The notes: generated from the sequence alone by a model not told the origin. A DNA stretch of 64,000 bases from Streptomyces luteolus (GCF_029968015.1 NZ_JASCIS010000003.1:62001-126000), one strand, 5' to 3'; shown: positions 16,315 through 25,310, numbered from the stretch's first letter. Numbers and translations: made by a program.

Positions 16315-16905
16315 TCACAGCGCATTCGCGCCGTACGCCAAGCGCAGGAGACCCGCGAAGACTTCGTCCACCTCTTCGACGGTGGTGAGAGGAACGCGTA
16401 CGTCCATGCCGTCGCCCAGGCCCTTCGCCGTGAGCAGTCGTCCGTCCGGCTCGGCCCCGGGGATCCGCAGGCCCACGTCGAGACGGGTGCGGGTGGTGGG
16501 GCGTACGCGGGCGAAGGTCCGGCGGGGGCCGACCAGGGCCACGAACGTCTTGCGTGCCTGGACGGTCACCTCGCCCAGTTCGGCGGCCCGCAGCAGCACG
16601 GCGTCCAGGACGGGGCGCAGTCCGGGGCGGTCCTCGTACTGGGCGTCGATGAGTTCGTCCGCGCTCTGGAGGAGGAACCGCGGGTAGCCGAAGGTCTCGT
16701 GCACCAGGAGCATCTGCGCGTACCCGTGGACGCCTTGGCCGCTCAGCCAGTCACGCAGTTCCTGCTCCGATCCCGGTGCCTGTTCACGGATGCGCTCCGT
16801 CCACTCCGCAAGGGACGCGCCGCTGCCGCGTTCCAGGAGGCCGATCTGCCAGTCCCGCATCTCCTGCCAGGACTTGGCCTCGGGTGCGCCGGTCAAAACG
16901 ATCAC
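16315..16905 (-). CDS. DUF4287/DUF5655-domain protein
   Basis: 196 residues from GTG (complement of 16903-16905). The N-terminal half (EAKSWQEMRDWQIGLLERGSG, GVHGYAQMLLVHETFGYP) matches DUF4287. The C-terminal half (ELGEVTVQARKTFVALVGPRRTFARVRP, DVRVPLTTVEEVDEVFAGLL) matches DUF5655, a small domain possibly binding nucleic acid. No enzyme motif is visible and the function is unknown. It stands alone, convergent with the Imm49 remnant. Confidence 0.72.
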   Translation of the reverse strand: MIVLTGAPEAKSWQEMRDWQIGLLERGSGASLAEWTERIREQAPGSEQELRDWLSGQGVHGYAQMLLVHETFGYPRFLLQSADELIDAQYEDRPGLRPVLDAVLLRAAELGEVTVQARKTFVALVGPRRTFARVRPTTRTRLDVGLRIPGAEPDGRLLTAKGLGDGMDVRVPLTTVEEVDEVFAGLLRLAYGANAL

Positions 16906-16962
16906 CTGCTGTCCGCTGTGTTGATGTGCCTCGTACGGGAAAAGCTACCGGCCGGCGGCGGG

Positions 16963-17724
16963 TCAGGGTTCACGGTGGCCGAGGGTTGCTGAGATGCGCT
17001 GGGCGGCGCGGCCGATCACGGTGGTCAGGCCGCGCATGCGGGCGGCGGGCATGTAGGGGCGGGTGGCGGAGACGCTGATGGCACCGGCGATGGACCCGGT
17101 GGCGTCGCGGACGGGGGCGGCCACGCAGCGGATGCCGGGTTCGTTGTCCTCCAGGTCCATCGCCACGCCCGACTCGGCGTACGTGCGCATGCGTGCCAGG
17201 AAGGCGTCGAGGTCCTGGGGGTGGACCTGGTCGGGTGCCGTGGGGGCTTCCGCCTGGTAGAGCGCGGGCCACTGCGGTTCGGAGTCCAGGAGGAGGGCCA
17301 TGCCGACGCCGGTGCGCGTGAGCGGCATGCGGTGGCCGATGCGGGAGCGCATTTCGGCTCCGCGGGTGCCGGGGAGCTTGTCGAGGTAGAGGACCGAGTC
17401 CCCGTCGCGCACGGCGAGGTGCAGGGTGTCGTGGAGTTGCGCGGAGAGTTCCTCGAGTACGGGTCTGGCCACCACGGGCAGCGGGTTGCCGTGCAGGGCT
17501 TGGAAGCCGAGTTCGATGAGGGTGGGGCCGAGGGTGTAACCGTCCCGTCTGCTGCGCAAGTAGCCCTCGGTGACGAGGAGTTGGGCGAGTCGGTGGGCGG
17601 TGCTGCGGCCCAGGCCGGTGCGTTCGACGACGGTGCGCAGGTCGTCGGCGCCGTCGGCGACCGCGCGGATGATCGCGAGACCGCGGGCGAGTGTCTGGGT
17701 GCCGGGCGCCGGGGTGTCAACCAT
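16963..17724 (-). CDS. IclR-family regulator of the dgo operon
   Basis: 253 residues from the ATG complementary to 17722-17724. The winged helix-turn-helix is at residues 10-65 (RGLAIIRAVADGADDLRTVV, RTGLGRSTAHRLAQLLVTEG). The IclR effector domain follows (LEELSAQLHDTLHLAVRDGD, IGHRMPLTRTGVGMALL, GIRCVAAPVRDATGSIAGAISVSA). It diverges from dgoK, and a perfect 15-bp tandem repeat lies between them. By context it most likely senses galactonate or a derived keto-acid and represses the operon. Confidence 0.88.
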   Translation of the reverse strand: MVDTPAPGTQTLARGLAIIRAVADGADDLRTVVERTGLGRSTAHRLAQLLVTEGYLRSRRDGYTLGPTLIELGFQALHGNPLPVVARPVLEELSAQLHDTLHLAVRDGDSVLYLDKLPGTRGAEMRSRIGHRMPLTRTGVGMALLLDSEPQWPALYQAEAPTAPDQVHPQDLDAFLARMRTYAESGVAMDLEDNEPGIRCVAAPVRDATGSIAGAISVSATRPYMPAARMRGLTTVIGRAAQRISATLGHREP

Positions 17725-17726
17725 GA

Positions 17727-17756
17727 CTCGATCCTACATATCTCGATCCTACATAT
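17727..17756. promoter_or_regulatory. Perfect 15-bp tandem direct repeat, candidate IclR operator
   Basis: CTCGATCCTACATAT occurs twice head-to-tail (17727-17741 and 17742-17756), starting 2 bp upstream of the iclR ATG and ending 38 bp before dgoK. It is the most AT-rich stretch of the intergenic region. Its position between the divergent iclR and dgo genes suggests an operator controlling both. Confidence 0.6.
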
Positions 17757-17794
17757 AGGGACGGCGTTCGCATTATCGGGAAGCGCCTCGCAGA

Positions 17795-18922
17795 GTGACG
17801 CCCATGACGGACACCGAACCGGGCCTGGTCGCGCTCGACTGGGGCACTACCGGCCTGCGCGCCTGGCTGCTCGACACCGGCGGCCGCATCATCGACACCC
17901 GCAGGTCGGGGCGCGGACTGCTCACCACCACGGAGGGCATCGACGCCCACGATCCGACGGCACGAGAGGCCGCCTACGAAGAGGCCCTGTGGGCGGCGTG
18001 CGGCGACTGGCTCACCTCGTACCCGCGGGTGCCCGTGGCCGCCTGCGGGATGGTGGGCAGCGCGCAGGGCTGGGTCGACAGCGGGTACCGCACCGTGCCG
18101 ACCGAGGTGGACTCCGCCTCGCTCGTGCCGGTGGAGCATCGCGCGGGCGTGCTGCGTGTCGTGCCGGGGCTGCGTGCCGCCTCGGGCGCGGCGCCGGGCG
18201 ATGTGATGCGCGGCGAGGAGTGCCAACTCGCCGGTGTGCTCGACGAGTTGGGCGAGCGCGACGAGCCGTTCACGGTGGTGCTGCCGGGCACGCACACCAA
18301 GTGGGTCCGCGTCGACCGCGGCCGGGTGACCGGCTTCAGCACAGCGATGTCGGGCGAGGTGTACGGCCTGTTGACCCGGCACGGGATCCTCGCGCGCACG
18401 GCCGGTTCCGCCGTACGGGACGACGCGGCGTTCGCCCGGGGTCTTGCCGCCGACCGGTCGCGAGGTCTCGCCGCGGAGCTGTTCGGGGCGCGGCCGCTGG
18501 TGCTCGACGGCCTGCTCGATCCGGCCTCGTTGCCGGACTACGTCTCGGGCGTGCTCATCGCCGACGAGGTGGCCCATCTGCTGCCCGCCGACAGCTCGGG
18601 CACGCCGGGCGAGGTGGTGCTGTGCGGCGCGGCCGATCTGTGCCGGCGCTATGCCACGGCCCTCGCCGACCGGGGGGTGCGGGCCACCGTCCTCGGCGAG
18701 GAGGTAACCGCCCGTGGCCTGTGGCGCATCGCGGGCCGTGCCGGGCTGCTCGGCCGACAGAACGACGAACACGATGTACGTGACGGACGTGACGGACGTG
18801 ACGGACGTGACGGACGTGACGGACGTGACGGACGTGACGGACGTGACGGACGTGACGGACGTGACGGACGTGACGTACGCGACGGACACGACGTACGCAT
18901 GGAAGGGACACGGAGACGATGA
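17795..18922 (+). CDS. dgoK: 2-dehydro-3-deoxygalactonokinase
   Basis: 375 residues from GTG 17795 (ATG 17804 is the alternative). Family motifs are ALDWGTTGLRAWLLD (phosphate loop, residues 11-25), CGMVGSAQGW, PGTHTKWV, STAMSGEVYGLL and VVLCGAADLCRRYATAL. It phosphorylates 2-keto-3-deoxygalactonate to KDPGal, the second step after DgoD. The last 50 or so residues are a repeat of Gly-Arg-Asp units from a 9-bp array, absent from normal DgoK and probably disordered. The stop overlaps the dgoA start (ATGA). Confidence 0.92.
   Translation: MTPMTDTEPGLVALDWGTTGLRAWLLDTGGRIIDTRRSGRGLLTTTEGIDAHDPTAREAAYEEALWAACGDWLTSYPRVPVAACGMVGSAQGWVDSGYRTVPTEVDSASLVPVEHRAGVLRVVPGLRAASGAAPGDVMRGEECQLAGVLDELGERDEPFTVVLPGTHTKWVRVDRGRVTGFSTAMSGEVYGLLTRHGILARTAGSAVRDDAAFARGLAADRSRGLAAELFGARPLVLDGLLDPASLPDYVSGVLIADEVAHLLPADSSGTPGEVVLCGAADLCRRYATALADRGVRATVLGEEVTARGLWRIAGRAGLLGRQNDEHDVRDGRDGRDGRDGRDGRDGRDGRDGRDGRDGRDVRDGHDVRMEGTRRR
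18780..18869 (+). repeat. 9-bp tandem repeat in the dgoK 3' end (10 perfect copies)
   Basis: GTGACGGAC is repeated ten times without error, with degenerate copies on both sides (18769-18779 and 18870-18900). It encodes repeated Gly-Arg-Asp and ends about 50 bp before the dgoA start. Perfect identity over 90 bp suggests recent expansion. Confidence 0.97.
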
Positions 18923-19560
18923 CAGGGCTGATCGCGATCCTGCGAGGCGTCACGCCCGCCGAGGTCGTGGGGGTGGGCCGCGCGCTCGCCGACGCCGGCG
19001 TCACCACCATCGAGGTGCCGCTCAACTCGCCGGACCCGTTCACGAGTGTGCGGCTGCTCGCCGACGAACTGGGCGAGCGGTGTGCGATCGGTGCGGGCAC
19101 CGTGCTCGCCGTGGAGGACGTGGAGCGGGCGCGGGCCGCCGGGGCGCGGATGGTGGTCGCGCCGAACTGCGACCGTGCGGTGGTCTCCGCGGCGGTGGCG
19201 GCGGGCCTGACGCCGTACCCCGGGGTGGCCACGCCCACCGAGGCGTTCGCCGCGATCGGGGCGGGCGCCCGTCTGTTGAAGGTCTTCCCGGCGGAGACGG
19301 TCGGCATCAGCGGGGTGCGGGCCTGGCGGGCGGTCCTTCCGCCGGACGTCGGTCTGGTGCCGGTGGGCGGGGTCGACGTATCGAATCTGGCCGCGTGGGC
19401 GGCTGCCGGTGTGGCGGGGGTCGGGCTCGGTTCCGGTCTCTACCGGCCGGGCGACACGGCCGAGGCGGTCGGTGCCCGGGCTCGTGAGCTCTGCCGGATC
19501 TGGGAAGAGGCCGTCGGCCGGGACGCGGGCGGCCCCGTTGCAGGAGTGAGGAACGCATGA
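18919..19560 (+). CDS. dgoA: 2-dehydro-3-deoxy-6-phosphogalactonate aldolase
   Basis: 213 residues. KDPG/KDPGal aldolase fold: IAILRGVTPAEVVGVGRAL, TTIEVPLNSPDPFTS (catalytic Glu), IGAGTVLAVEDVERA, VVAPNCDRAVV, and the Schiff-base lysine in LLKVFPAET near residue 121. It splits KDPGal into pyruvate and glyceraldehyde-3-phosphate. ATGA overlaps at both ends couple it to dgoK and dgoD. The sequence VPLNSPDPFTS favours the galactonate over the gluconate enzyme, as does the context. Confidence 0.92.
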   Translation: MTGLIAILRGVTPAEVVGVGRALADAGVTTIEVPLNSPDPFTSVRLLADELGERCAIGAGTVLAVEDVERARAAGARMVVAPNCDRAVVSAAVAAGLTPYPGVATPTEAFAAIGAGARLLKVFPAETVGISGVRAWRAVLPPDVGLVPVGGVDVSNLAAWAAAGVAGVGLGSGLYRPGDTAEAVGARARELCRIWEEAVGRDAGGPVAGVRNA

Positions 19561-20705
19561 GAATCACGTCAGTGACGACGTATCAGGTGCCGCCGCGCTG
19601 GTGTTTCCTGAAGATCGAGACCGATGAGGGCATCACCGGGTGGGGCGAGCCGGTCCTCGAAGGCCGGGCCGCGTCGGTGGCCGCCACGGTGGAGGAGCTC
19701 TCCGACTACCTGATCGGGAAGGACCCTTCGCAGGTCGAGGACTTGTGGACGGTGCTCTACCGGGGCGGGTTCTACCGCGGCGGCGGGATCCACATGAGTG
19801 CGCTCGCCGGGATCGACCAGGCCCTGTGGGACATCAAGGGCAAGGCGCTCGGTGTGCCGGTGCACGAGCTGCTCGGCGGGCGCGTCCGCGACCGGATCAA
19901 GGTGTACTCGTGGATCGGCGGCGACCGTCCCGCGGAGGCGGCCCGGGCCGCGCGCGAGGTGGTGGACCGCGGGTTCTCCGCGGTGAAGATGAACGGCACC
20001 GAGGAGCTGTCGTACCTCGACACCTGGGACAAGGTGGACCAGTGCATCGCCAATGTGGACGCGGTGCGTCAGGCGGTCGGCCCGGACGTCGGTATCGGTG
20101 TCGACTTCCACGGCCGGGTGCACAAGCCGATGGCCAAGGTGCTGCTGCGTGAACTGGAGCCGTACCGGCTGATGTTCGTCGAGGAGCCGGTGCTCTCCGA
20201 GCACGTCGACGGCTTCGCCGACGTACTGCGCAACTCGCCGATCCCGATCGCGCTCGGCGAACGGCTGTACTCCCGTTGGGACTTCAAGTCGGTGCTCGCC
20301 TCCGGGGCCGTGGACATCGTCCAGCCCGACCCGTCGCACTGCGGCGGCATCACCGAGGCCCGCAAGATCGCGCACATGGCCGAGGCGTACGACGTCGGCC
20401 TCGCCCTGCACTGCCCGCTCGGCCCGATCGCGCTCGCCGCCTGCCTGCAGATCGACGCGGGCTGCTACAACGCGACGATCCAGGAGCAGAGCCTGGGCAT
20501 CCACTACAACACCAGCAACGACCTGCTCGACTACCTGGTGGATTCCTCGGTGTTCACGTACCGCGACGGCCAGGTCACCATCCCCCGTGGTCCCGGGCTC
20601 GGCATCGAGGTCGACGAGGAGTACATCGCCGAGCGCGCCGCCGAAGGGCACCGCTGGCGCAACCCCGTGTGGCGGCACTCCGACGGCTCGTTCGCGGAGT
20701 GGTGA
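19557..20705 (+). CDS. dgoD: D-galactonate dehydratase
   Basis: 382 residues, the usual length. Enolase superfamily, mandelate-racemase subgroup. Motifs: YQVPPRWCFLKIETDEG, GIDQALWDIKGKALGVPVHELLGG, metal ligands in GIGVDFHGRVHKP, MFVEEPVL and PIALGERLYSRWDF, and the catalytic histidine in ALHCPLGPIALAACLQ. It dehydrates D-galactonate to 2-keto-3-deoxygalactonate. It overlaps dgoA by 4 nt and lies 7 bp before the MFS gene. Confidence 0.94.
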   Translation: MRITSVTTYQVPPRWCFLKIETDEGITGWGEPVLEGRAASVAATVEELSDYLIGKDPSQVEDLWTVLYRGGFYRGGGIHMSALAGIDQALWDIKGKALGVPVHELLGGRVRDRIKVYSWIGGDRPAEAARAAREVVDRGFSAVKMNGTEELSYLDTWDKVDQCIANVDAVRQAVGPDVGIGVDFHGRVHKPMAKVLLRELEPYRLMFVEEPVLSEHVDGFADVLRNSPIPIALGERLYSRWDFKSVLASGAVDIVQPDPSHCGGITEARKIAHMAEAYDVGLALHCPLGPIALAACLQIDAGCYNATIQEQSLGIHYNTSNDLLDYLVDSSVFTYRDGQVTIPRGPGLGIEVDEEYIAERAAEGHRWRNPVWRHSDGSFAEW

Positions 20706-20712
20706 GCGGACG

Positions 20713-22041
20713 ATGACACAGACCTCCCCCGCGCGTGCCGCCCAGGCCACGCGAGCGTCCCGCGCCCGTGCGCTCATCGCGGTGATGCTGTTCGTCACCG
20801 TCGTGATCAACTATCTGGACCGCTCGAACCTGTCGATCGCGCTGCCCGAGATCGCGCGCGAACTCGACCTGAACACGGCCCAACAGGGCCTGCTCCTCTC
20901 GGCGTTCGGCTGGACCTACGCCGCGCTGCAGATACCCGGCGGGTGGCTGGTGGACCGGGTGCCCGCGCGGGTCCTCTACCCGGTGTGCCTGACCCTGTGG
21001 TCCCTCGCGACCCTCTTCATGGGGATCGTCGGCGGTTTCGTGGCGCTGATCGTGCTGCGGCTGCTCGTGGGTGTCTTCGAGGCTCCCGCATATCCGATCA
21101 ACAGCAAGGTCGCGACGGTGTGGTTCCCGGAGCGGGAACGCGCCACGGCCATCGGCTTCTACACCTCCGGCCAGTTCATCGGGCTCGCGCTGCTCACTCC
21201 CGTCCTGTCCTGGCTGCAGGCGACAGTCTCCTGGCACTGGGTCTTCATCGCCACGGGCCTGGTCGGCATCGTGTGGGCGCTGGTCTGGTACGGCTGGTTC
21301 CGCGAGCCGCGCGACTCGCGGGCCAACGCGGCGGAGATCGAGCTGATCCGCGAGGGCGGGGGCCTGGTCGACGCGGTGCGGGAGCGGCCGCAGCGGGCGC
21401 GGATCAGCCGCGCCGACCTGGCCGCGGTGCTCGGCCGACGGAAGCTGTGGGGCCTCTACCTGGGCCAGTTCTGCCTGACGTCGACCCTCTGGTTCTTCCT
21501 GACGTGGTTCCCGACGTACCTGGTCGAGTACCGGAACATGGACTACATCAAGTCCGGATTCCTGGCCTCGCTGCCGTTCGTCGCCGCGCTGGTGGGTGTG
21601 CTCTCCTCCGGTGTCCTGTCGGACTTCCTGCTGCGGCGCGGGGTTTCGCTCGGCGCGGCCCGCAAGGGCCCGATCATCACGGGCCTGCTGCTGAGCACGC
21701 TGATGGTCGGTGCGAGCTTCACCGACTCGACCGCGCTGGTCATCGTGTTCCTGTCGGTGGCGTTCTTCGGCAACGGTCTGGCCTCGATCACCTGGTCGCT
21801 GGTGTCCGCGATGGCGCCGCAGCGGCTGCTCGGGCTCACCGGCGGGATGTTCAACTTCATCGGCAACCTGTCGTCGATCGCGACGCCGATCGTCATCGGC
21901 ATGATCATCACCGATGAGAGCTTCGCGCCCGGCTTCGCCTACATGACCGTGATCACCGTCGTGGGTGTCCTGTCGTACGTCTTTCTCGTCGGCAGGGTCG
22001 AACGCGTCGCGGACCCCGGGGAGTCGCCGGCGAAGTCCTGA
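20713..22041 (+). CDS. dgoT: MFS transporter, galactonate (DgoT-like) anion:cation symporter
   Basis: 442 residues from ATG 20713. Twelve hydrophobic segments in two sixes, starting LIAVMLFVTVVINYLDRSNLSIALP, which is the hallmark N-terminus of the anion:cation symporter family. GWLVDRVPARVLYP is the loop 2-3 motif, and VWFPERERATAIGFYTSGQFIG is also typical. As last gene of the dgo operon it probably imports D-galactonate with protons. A strong hairpin follows the stop. Confidence 0.88.
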   Translation: MTQTSPARAAQATRASRARALIAVMLFVTVVINYLDRSNLSIALPEIARELDLNTAQQGLLLSAFGWTYAALQIPGGWLVDRVPARVLYPVCLTLWSLATLFMGIVGGFVALIVLRLLVGVFEAPAYPINSKVATVWFPERERATAIGFYTSGQFIGLALLTPVLSWLQATVSWHWVFIATGLVGIVWALVWYGWFREPRDSRANAAEIELIREGGGLVDAVRERPQRARISRADLAAVLGRRKLWGLYLGQFCLTSTLWFFLTWFPTYLVEYRNMDYIKSGFLASLPFVAALVGVLSSGVLSDFLLRRGVSLGAARKGPIITGLLLSTLMVGASFTDSTALVIVFLSVAFFGNGLASITWSLVSAMAPQRLLGLTGGMFNFIGNLSSIATPIVIGMIITDESFAPGFAYMTVITVVGVLSYVFLVGRVERVADPGESPAKS

Positions 22042-22055
22042 GCCGGCGCCGTGGA

Positions 22056-22098
22056 GAGCCCCGCGTCCCCTGGAGACTCACCCAGGGGTGCGGGGCTC
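22056..22098 (+). terminator. Hairpin terminator of the dgo operon
   Basis: GAGCCCCGC (22056-22064) pairs with GCGGGGCTC (22090-22098), and an inner CCCCTGG pairs with CCAGGGG, leaving a short loop. It begins 15 bp after the dgoT stop. No U-tract follows, as is common in Streptomyces. It also lies downstream of the convergent yihY gene, so it may serve both. Confidence 0.8.
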
Positions 22099-22149
22099 CC
22101 GTGCTGCGCGAGGGACGTTCTGACGGAGTTGCCACGACCGCCGTGGGCG

Positions 22150-23037
22150 CTATCTGCGGCGCCCCAGCAGCAACTGCGCGAAGCGCGGGTAGTCCTCGTG
22201 CACCAGCCGTCCCACGACCGCGCCGCCGAAGACCACGACCGAGACGCCGACCAGCCAGGACTGGACGACGAGCACGGTGCCGTACGGCCCGTACGTCAAC
22301 GCGTTCGAGGCGATCAGCGGGGAGAACACCAGCTGCGAGAAGACCCGCAGGCCGATGAGGCCGAGCGCCGTCGCCACCGCGCCGGGGAGCAGGGCTTTCC
22401 ACGCGACCCGGCCGCAGAGGAGCAGCCGCTGCGACCACCAGAAGAACAGCACGGCGCTCAGTACGGCGGTGGCGAGGTGCCACAGGGACGTCACGAACGC
22501 GGCGCCCTGCGCGGCGCGGTCCTGGGTGATCTGGGCGGCCGCGAACAGGTAGCCGATGAGCGCGCCGAGCCAGACCGCGTGCCGCCACATGGTGTGCCAG
22601 CGGGCTGCGGGCAGTTCCCACACCTTTTCGTAGCCGGTCTGCAGGGCCGAGCCGAAGGTGAGGCCGAAGACGGCGAGCGCGGCGAGGCCGTACGCGGTGG
22701 TGGCCTCCAGTGCCCTGCGGGGTTCGGCGAACAGGTCCTCCACCTCCTCCTGCGCGCTCACCGACACGCCCAGGCCCCTCCCGAGCCACTCGGCGAAGCC
22801 CTGGCCCTGGGCCGGGTCGACCGCCGCCACCACGACAAGGAGCGGCACCAGCGTGAGGAAGCCGAGGGCCGCGAGCCCCATCGAGCGGTGCATCAGCTCC
22901 AGCTCGCCGCTCCGCCGCCAGCCACGGGCCGCGGCGGACCGCACCGTCGCGCGGTACATCCGCCGCCACACCGACCCGCCGCCGTCCGCGTCGCCCTCTG
23001 AGCCCGGGTCGTCGGCGCCGGAAGACTTCTCCTGCAT
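22150..23037 (-). CDS. YihY/BrkB-family inner membrane protein
   Basis: 295 residues. Six hydrophobic segments with family features: GLAALGFLTLVPLLVVVAAV, YGLAALAVFGLTFGSALQTGYEKVWEL, WRHAVWLGALIGYLFAAAQ, SLWHLATAVLSAVLFFWWSQ, LLPGAVATALGLIGLRVFSQL and YGPYGTVLVVQSWLVGVSVVVFGGA. The family was once called ribonuclease BN; that activity belongs to another protein and the true function is unknown. Monocistronic. Confidence 0.82.
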   Translation of the reverse strand: MQEKSSGADDPGSEGDADGGGSVWRRMYRATVRSAAARGWRRSGELELMHRSMGLAALGFLTLVPLLVVVAAVDPAQGQGFAEWLGRGLGVSVSAQEEVEDLFAEPRRALEATTAYGLAALAVFGLTFGSALQTGYEKVWELPAARWHTMWRHAVWLGALIGYLFAAAQITQDRAAQGAAFVTSLWHLATAVLSAVLFFWWSQRLLLCGRVAWKALLPGAVATALGLIGLRVFSQLVFSPLIASNALTYGPYGTVLVVQSWLVGVSVVVFGGAVVGRLVHEDYPRFAQLLLGRRR

Positions 23038-23367
23038 GCGGTCTGGCCTACCCTCCGTGGTCGCGCCGACTGTCGATCAACCCGGCAGGCCGCGGCTCCT
23101 GAAGTCCGCGGAGGTCACCTGGCCTGCCGTTCGCCCACAGTGACCATTCATGCCTCACCGCAGCGGCCCGCGACTCGGGGCATCCGGATGGGGTCCGGAA
23201 AGCCCTCGCCGGAGGGACGATCCCCGAGCTCCGGAGGGACGATCTCCGAGCCGGGGACGTCCGTGCCGCGCGGCGTTTCGCGTGCGAGGGGGCGGGAACC
23301 CGGCCGATGGCATCGAGAGTCGGCCTGCCCGAAAGGCCGGCGGCAGCAGGACCGGAACGGTACGCAT
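23038..23367. other. 330-bp gap with a 20-bp direct repeat
   Basis: No gene is visible. The only structure is a direct repeat, CCGGAGGGACGATCCCCGAG (23209-23228) and the same with one change (23231-23250), spaced 22 bp apart. The gap separates the divergent yihY and VOC genes, so promoters for both should lie here; I recognise no specific motif. Confidence 0.5.
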
Positions 23368-24204
23368 ATGAACAGCCAGAGGGCATTGAGCAACAGAACC
23401 GTCGCCAGTGGCTCGGTGTATGGGGCGCCCTGCTGGGTGAGCCTGACCACCTGCGATCTGTCGGCCGCCGAGAAGTTCTACACCGCCGTACTGGGGTGGG
23501 AATGGCGCACCGGAAAGCTGGGCGAGCAATACCGGTTCGCGAGTGTGGGCGGAGTCCCGGTGGCGGGCATTTCCGCGGTGGCGGCCATGCAACCGAAGGC
23601 TTTCGCGTGGACCCCGTATTTCGCGACGGCCGATGCCGACGAAACCGTCGCCCGCAGCCAGGAGCGCGGGGGCACGACCGCCGTCGGGCCGCTTTCCTTT
23701 CCTCCGGGACGGGCCGCTCTGCTGGCCGACCGCGACGGCGCGGTCTTCGGTATCTGGGAGGGGGAACTGGTCTCCCATTGGGAGGAATGGCGCCGCGCGG
23801 CTCCCGTCTTCGTCGAACTCCATACGCGGGACGCCTTCGACGCGGCCATCTTCTACGCCGAGGTCCTCGCCTGGGCCTCGGACACAGCAGACTGCTGCGA
23901 GGTGCACTACGAGAACGAGAAGGTCATCCTGCGCAGCCGGGGCGATGTCGTGGCCCACATTCATTCGGGTGCGGTCGACTCCGCGCGCGACCCCTCGATG
24001 CGGCCACGCTGGCAGATCCACTTCGCGGTCACCGACGTCCACGCGTGCATCGAGGCGGCGCTGGCCCACGGCGGCTGTCTCGTACGAGAGGAACGTGAGA
24101 TCGGCGAGGCGATCCTGAGCGACCCCGACGGGTCGCGTTTCGTGGTGAACGCGCGCGAGCAGTTCCCGTCCCGGTCCAAGGGAAACGGTCTCGGGATTCA
24201 GTGA
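23368..24204 (+). CDS. Two-domain VOC (glyoxalase-fold) family protein
   Basis: 278 residues from ATG 23368. Two tandem VOC modules: residues 20-140 (PCWVSLTTCDLSAAEKFYTA, VLGWEWR, ending LADRDGAVFGIWEG) and 155-265 (PVFVELHTRDAFDAAIFYAE, ending LSDPDGSRFVVNAREQFP). Each has the D/E-x-x-A-x-x-FY start and the SDPDG/DRDG end typical of the fold. Relatives are unassigned metal-dependent lyases or binding proteins. No substrate can be deduced. Confidence 0.85.
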   Translation: MNSQRALSNRTVASGSVYGAPCWVSLTTCDLSAAEKFYTAVLGWEWRTGKLGEQYRFASVGGVPVAGISAVAAMQPKAFAWTPYFATADADETVARSQERGGTTAVGPLSFPPGRAALLADRDGAVFGIWEGELVSHWEEWRRAAPVFVELHTRDAFDAAIFYAEVLAWASDTADCCEVHYENEKVILRSRGDVVAHIHSGAVDSARDPSMRPRWQIHFAVTDVHACIEAALAHGGCLVREEREIGEAILSDPDGSRFVVNAREQFPSRSKGNGLGIQ

Positions 24205-24371
24205 AGGCTTTCGGGAATTCAGGGGTGCGGACGGGGTCGTCGTCGGGGGTCCAGGGCTTTTGCCCCTCTGTGGCTGCGTGACGGGTTGACCGGAATGCAC
24301 GGCCGCAAACATCACGCATGCTTGGCGGCACACATCACCGGCCCCGCACGCCAGGAAGAAGTCGCCCTGCG

Positions 24372-25310
24372 CTACCCGCAGACGGAAGCCGTGGCGACGA
24401 ATCCGCCCAGGTTCTCGTCGTCCGTGCCGAGCACAGCCTCGGGGCTGTCCGGGAGGCATTCCAGCGCCTCGATCTTGCGGTCGTCGAACGTCCCGAGAAC
24501 GGTCGGAGAGGAGTCGATGCGCAGCCGTACCCCCGAGCCCGCCGCGTCGACGGCGACCGTGCCGGCCTCGCTCACCGCGGAGGCGAACGGCCCGTCGTCG
24601 CCCCCGTCCGAGGCCGAACTCACCAGGATCCGCCCGGAGTCGGTGACCGCGATGTCGGAGACGTGCCGCACCTCGCCCTGGGGCGCCGAGGCGCGGAAGC
24701 GGCCCTGTTCCACGGCTCCGAACGAGGCCTTCCCGTACGCGTCGAAGGAGAACGGGGCGGCGAAGACCGTCGCCGGGCGGCTCGCGCCCGCTCCCCTGTC
24801 GGCCCAGACCGCGACCGTCCCGCCGCGCTGCGAGGTGAGCGCGAAGCTCTCAAAATCGGCGCCCTCGTCGATGGCGGGCAGGGGCGACACGTCGAGCACC
24901 TTCACGCCGCTGTCGCCCGCGCGCAGGTGGTAGACGAGGCCGCGGCTTGCCAGCGCGACGTACTCACCGGGCGTGCCCGGCACCGCCTCCACGGCCTCCA
25001 GGTCGACCGGCTCCGGGCCCTCCCACGCGATCGGCACGACGGACGCCGAGCCCGACTCGCCCTGCTCGTAGGAGAGTTGGCCGATCCTGCTGTCGTCCGG
25101 CTTCTTGTTGTCGCGTACGACGAGCGCCTCGATGTCCTCGGTCGGGCTCGCGGTGAGCGCCAGGCCGCTGATGCCGGTCTTCGCGTCGTCGCCGACCTGT
25201 CGCCAGGCGGCTTCCGGCGCGGCGCCGGCGTTTGCGGCGGTCGCCGTCAGGGCGAGGGTGGCGACGGTGGCGACGGCGGCCAGGAACAGGGGCTTGCGAT
25301 GCGGCTGCAT
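24372..25310 (-). CDS. Secreted protein of unknown function, possible beta-propeller
   Basis: 312 residues from ATG (complement of 25308-25310), chosen because a signal peptide follows at once (MQPHRKPLFLAAVATVATLALTATAANAG). The mature part is rich in short beta-strand blocks such as DIEALVVRDN, YVALASRGLVYHLRAG, GTVAVWADRG, DIAVTDSGRILVSSASDGG and KIEALECLPDSPEA, as in secreted propeller or phytase-like proteins. I do not recognise a family. A cysteine pair at the C-terminus (ECLPD, SVCG) may form a disulfide. Confidence 0.7.
   Translation of the reverse strand: MQPHRKPLFLAAVATVATLALTATAANAGAAPEAAWRQVGDDAKTGISGLALTASPTEDIEALVVRDNKKPDDSRIGQLSYEQGESGSASVVPIAWEGPEPVDLEAVEAVPGTPGEYVALASRGLVYHLRAGDSGVKVLDVSPLPAIDEGADFESFALTSQRGGTVAVWADRGAGASRPATVFAAPFSFDAYGKASFGAVEQGRFRASAPQGEVRHVSDIAVTDSGRILVSSASDGGDDGPFASAVSEAGTVAVDAAGSGVRLRIDSSPTVLGTFDDRKIEALECLPDSPEAVLGTDDENLGGFVATASVCG

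Noticed and set aside
14773..16992. 739-codon plus-strand frame over litR and beyond
   Set aside because: Only a short stretch (15847-15990) carries protein-like signal, and that belongs to the Imm49 remnant; the rest is shadow.
22056..22098. Regulatory riboswitch after dgoT
   Set aside because: A simple two-part stem with no aptamer-like features and located after the stop; best read as a terminator.
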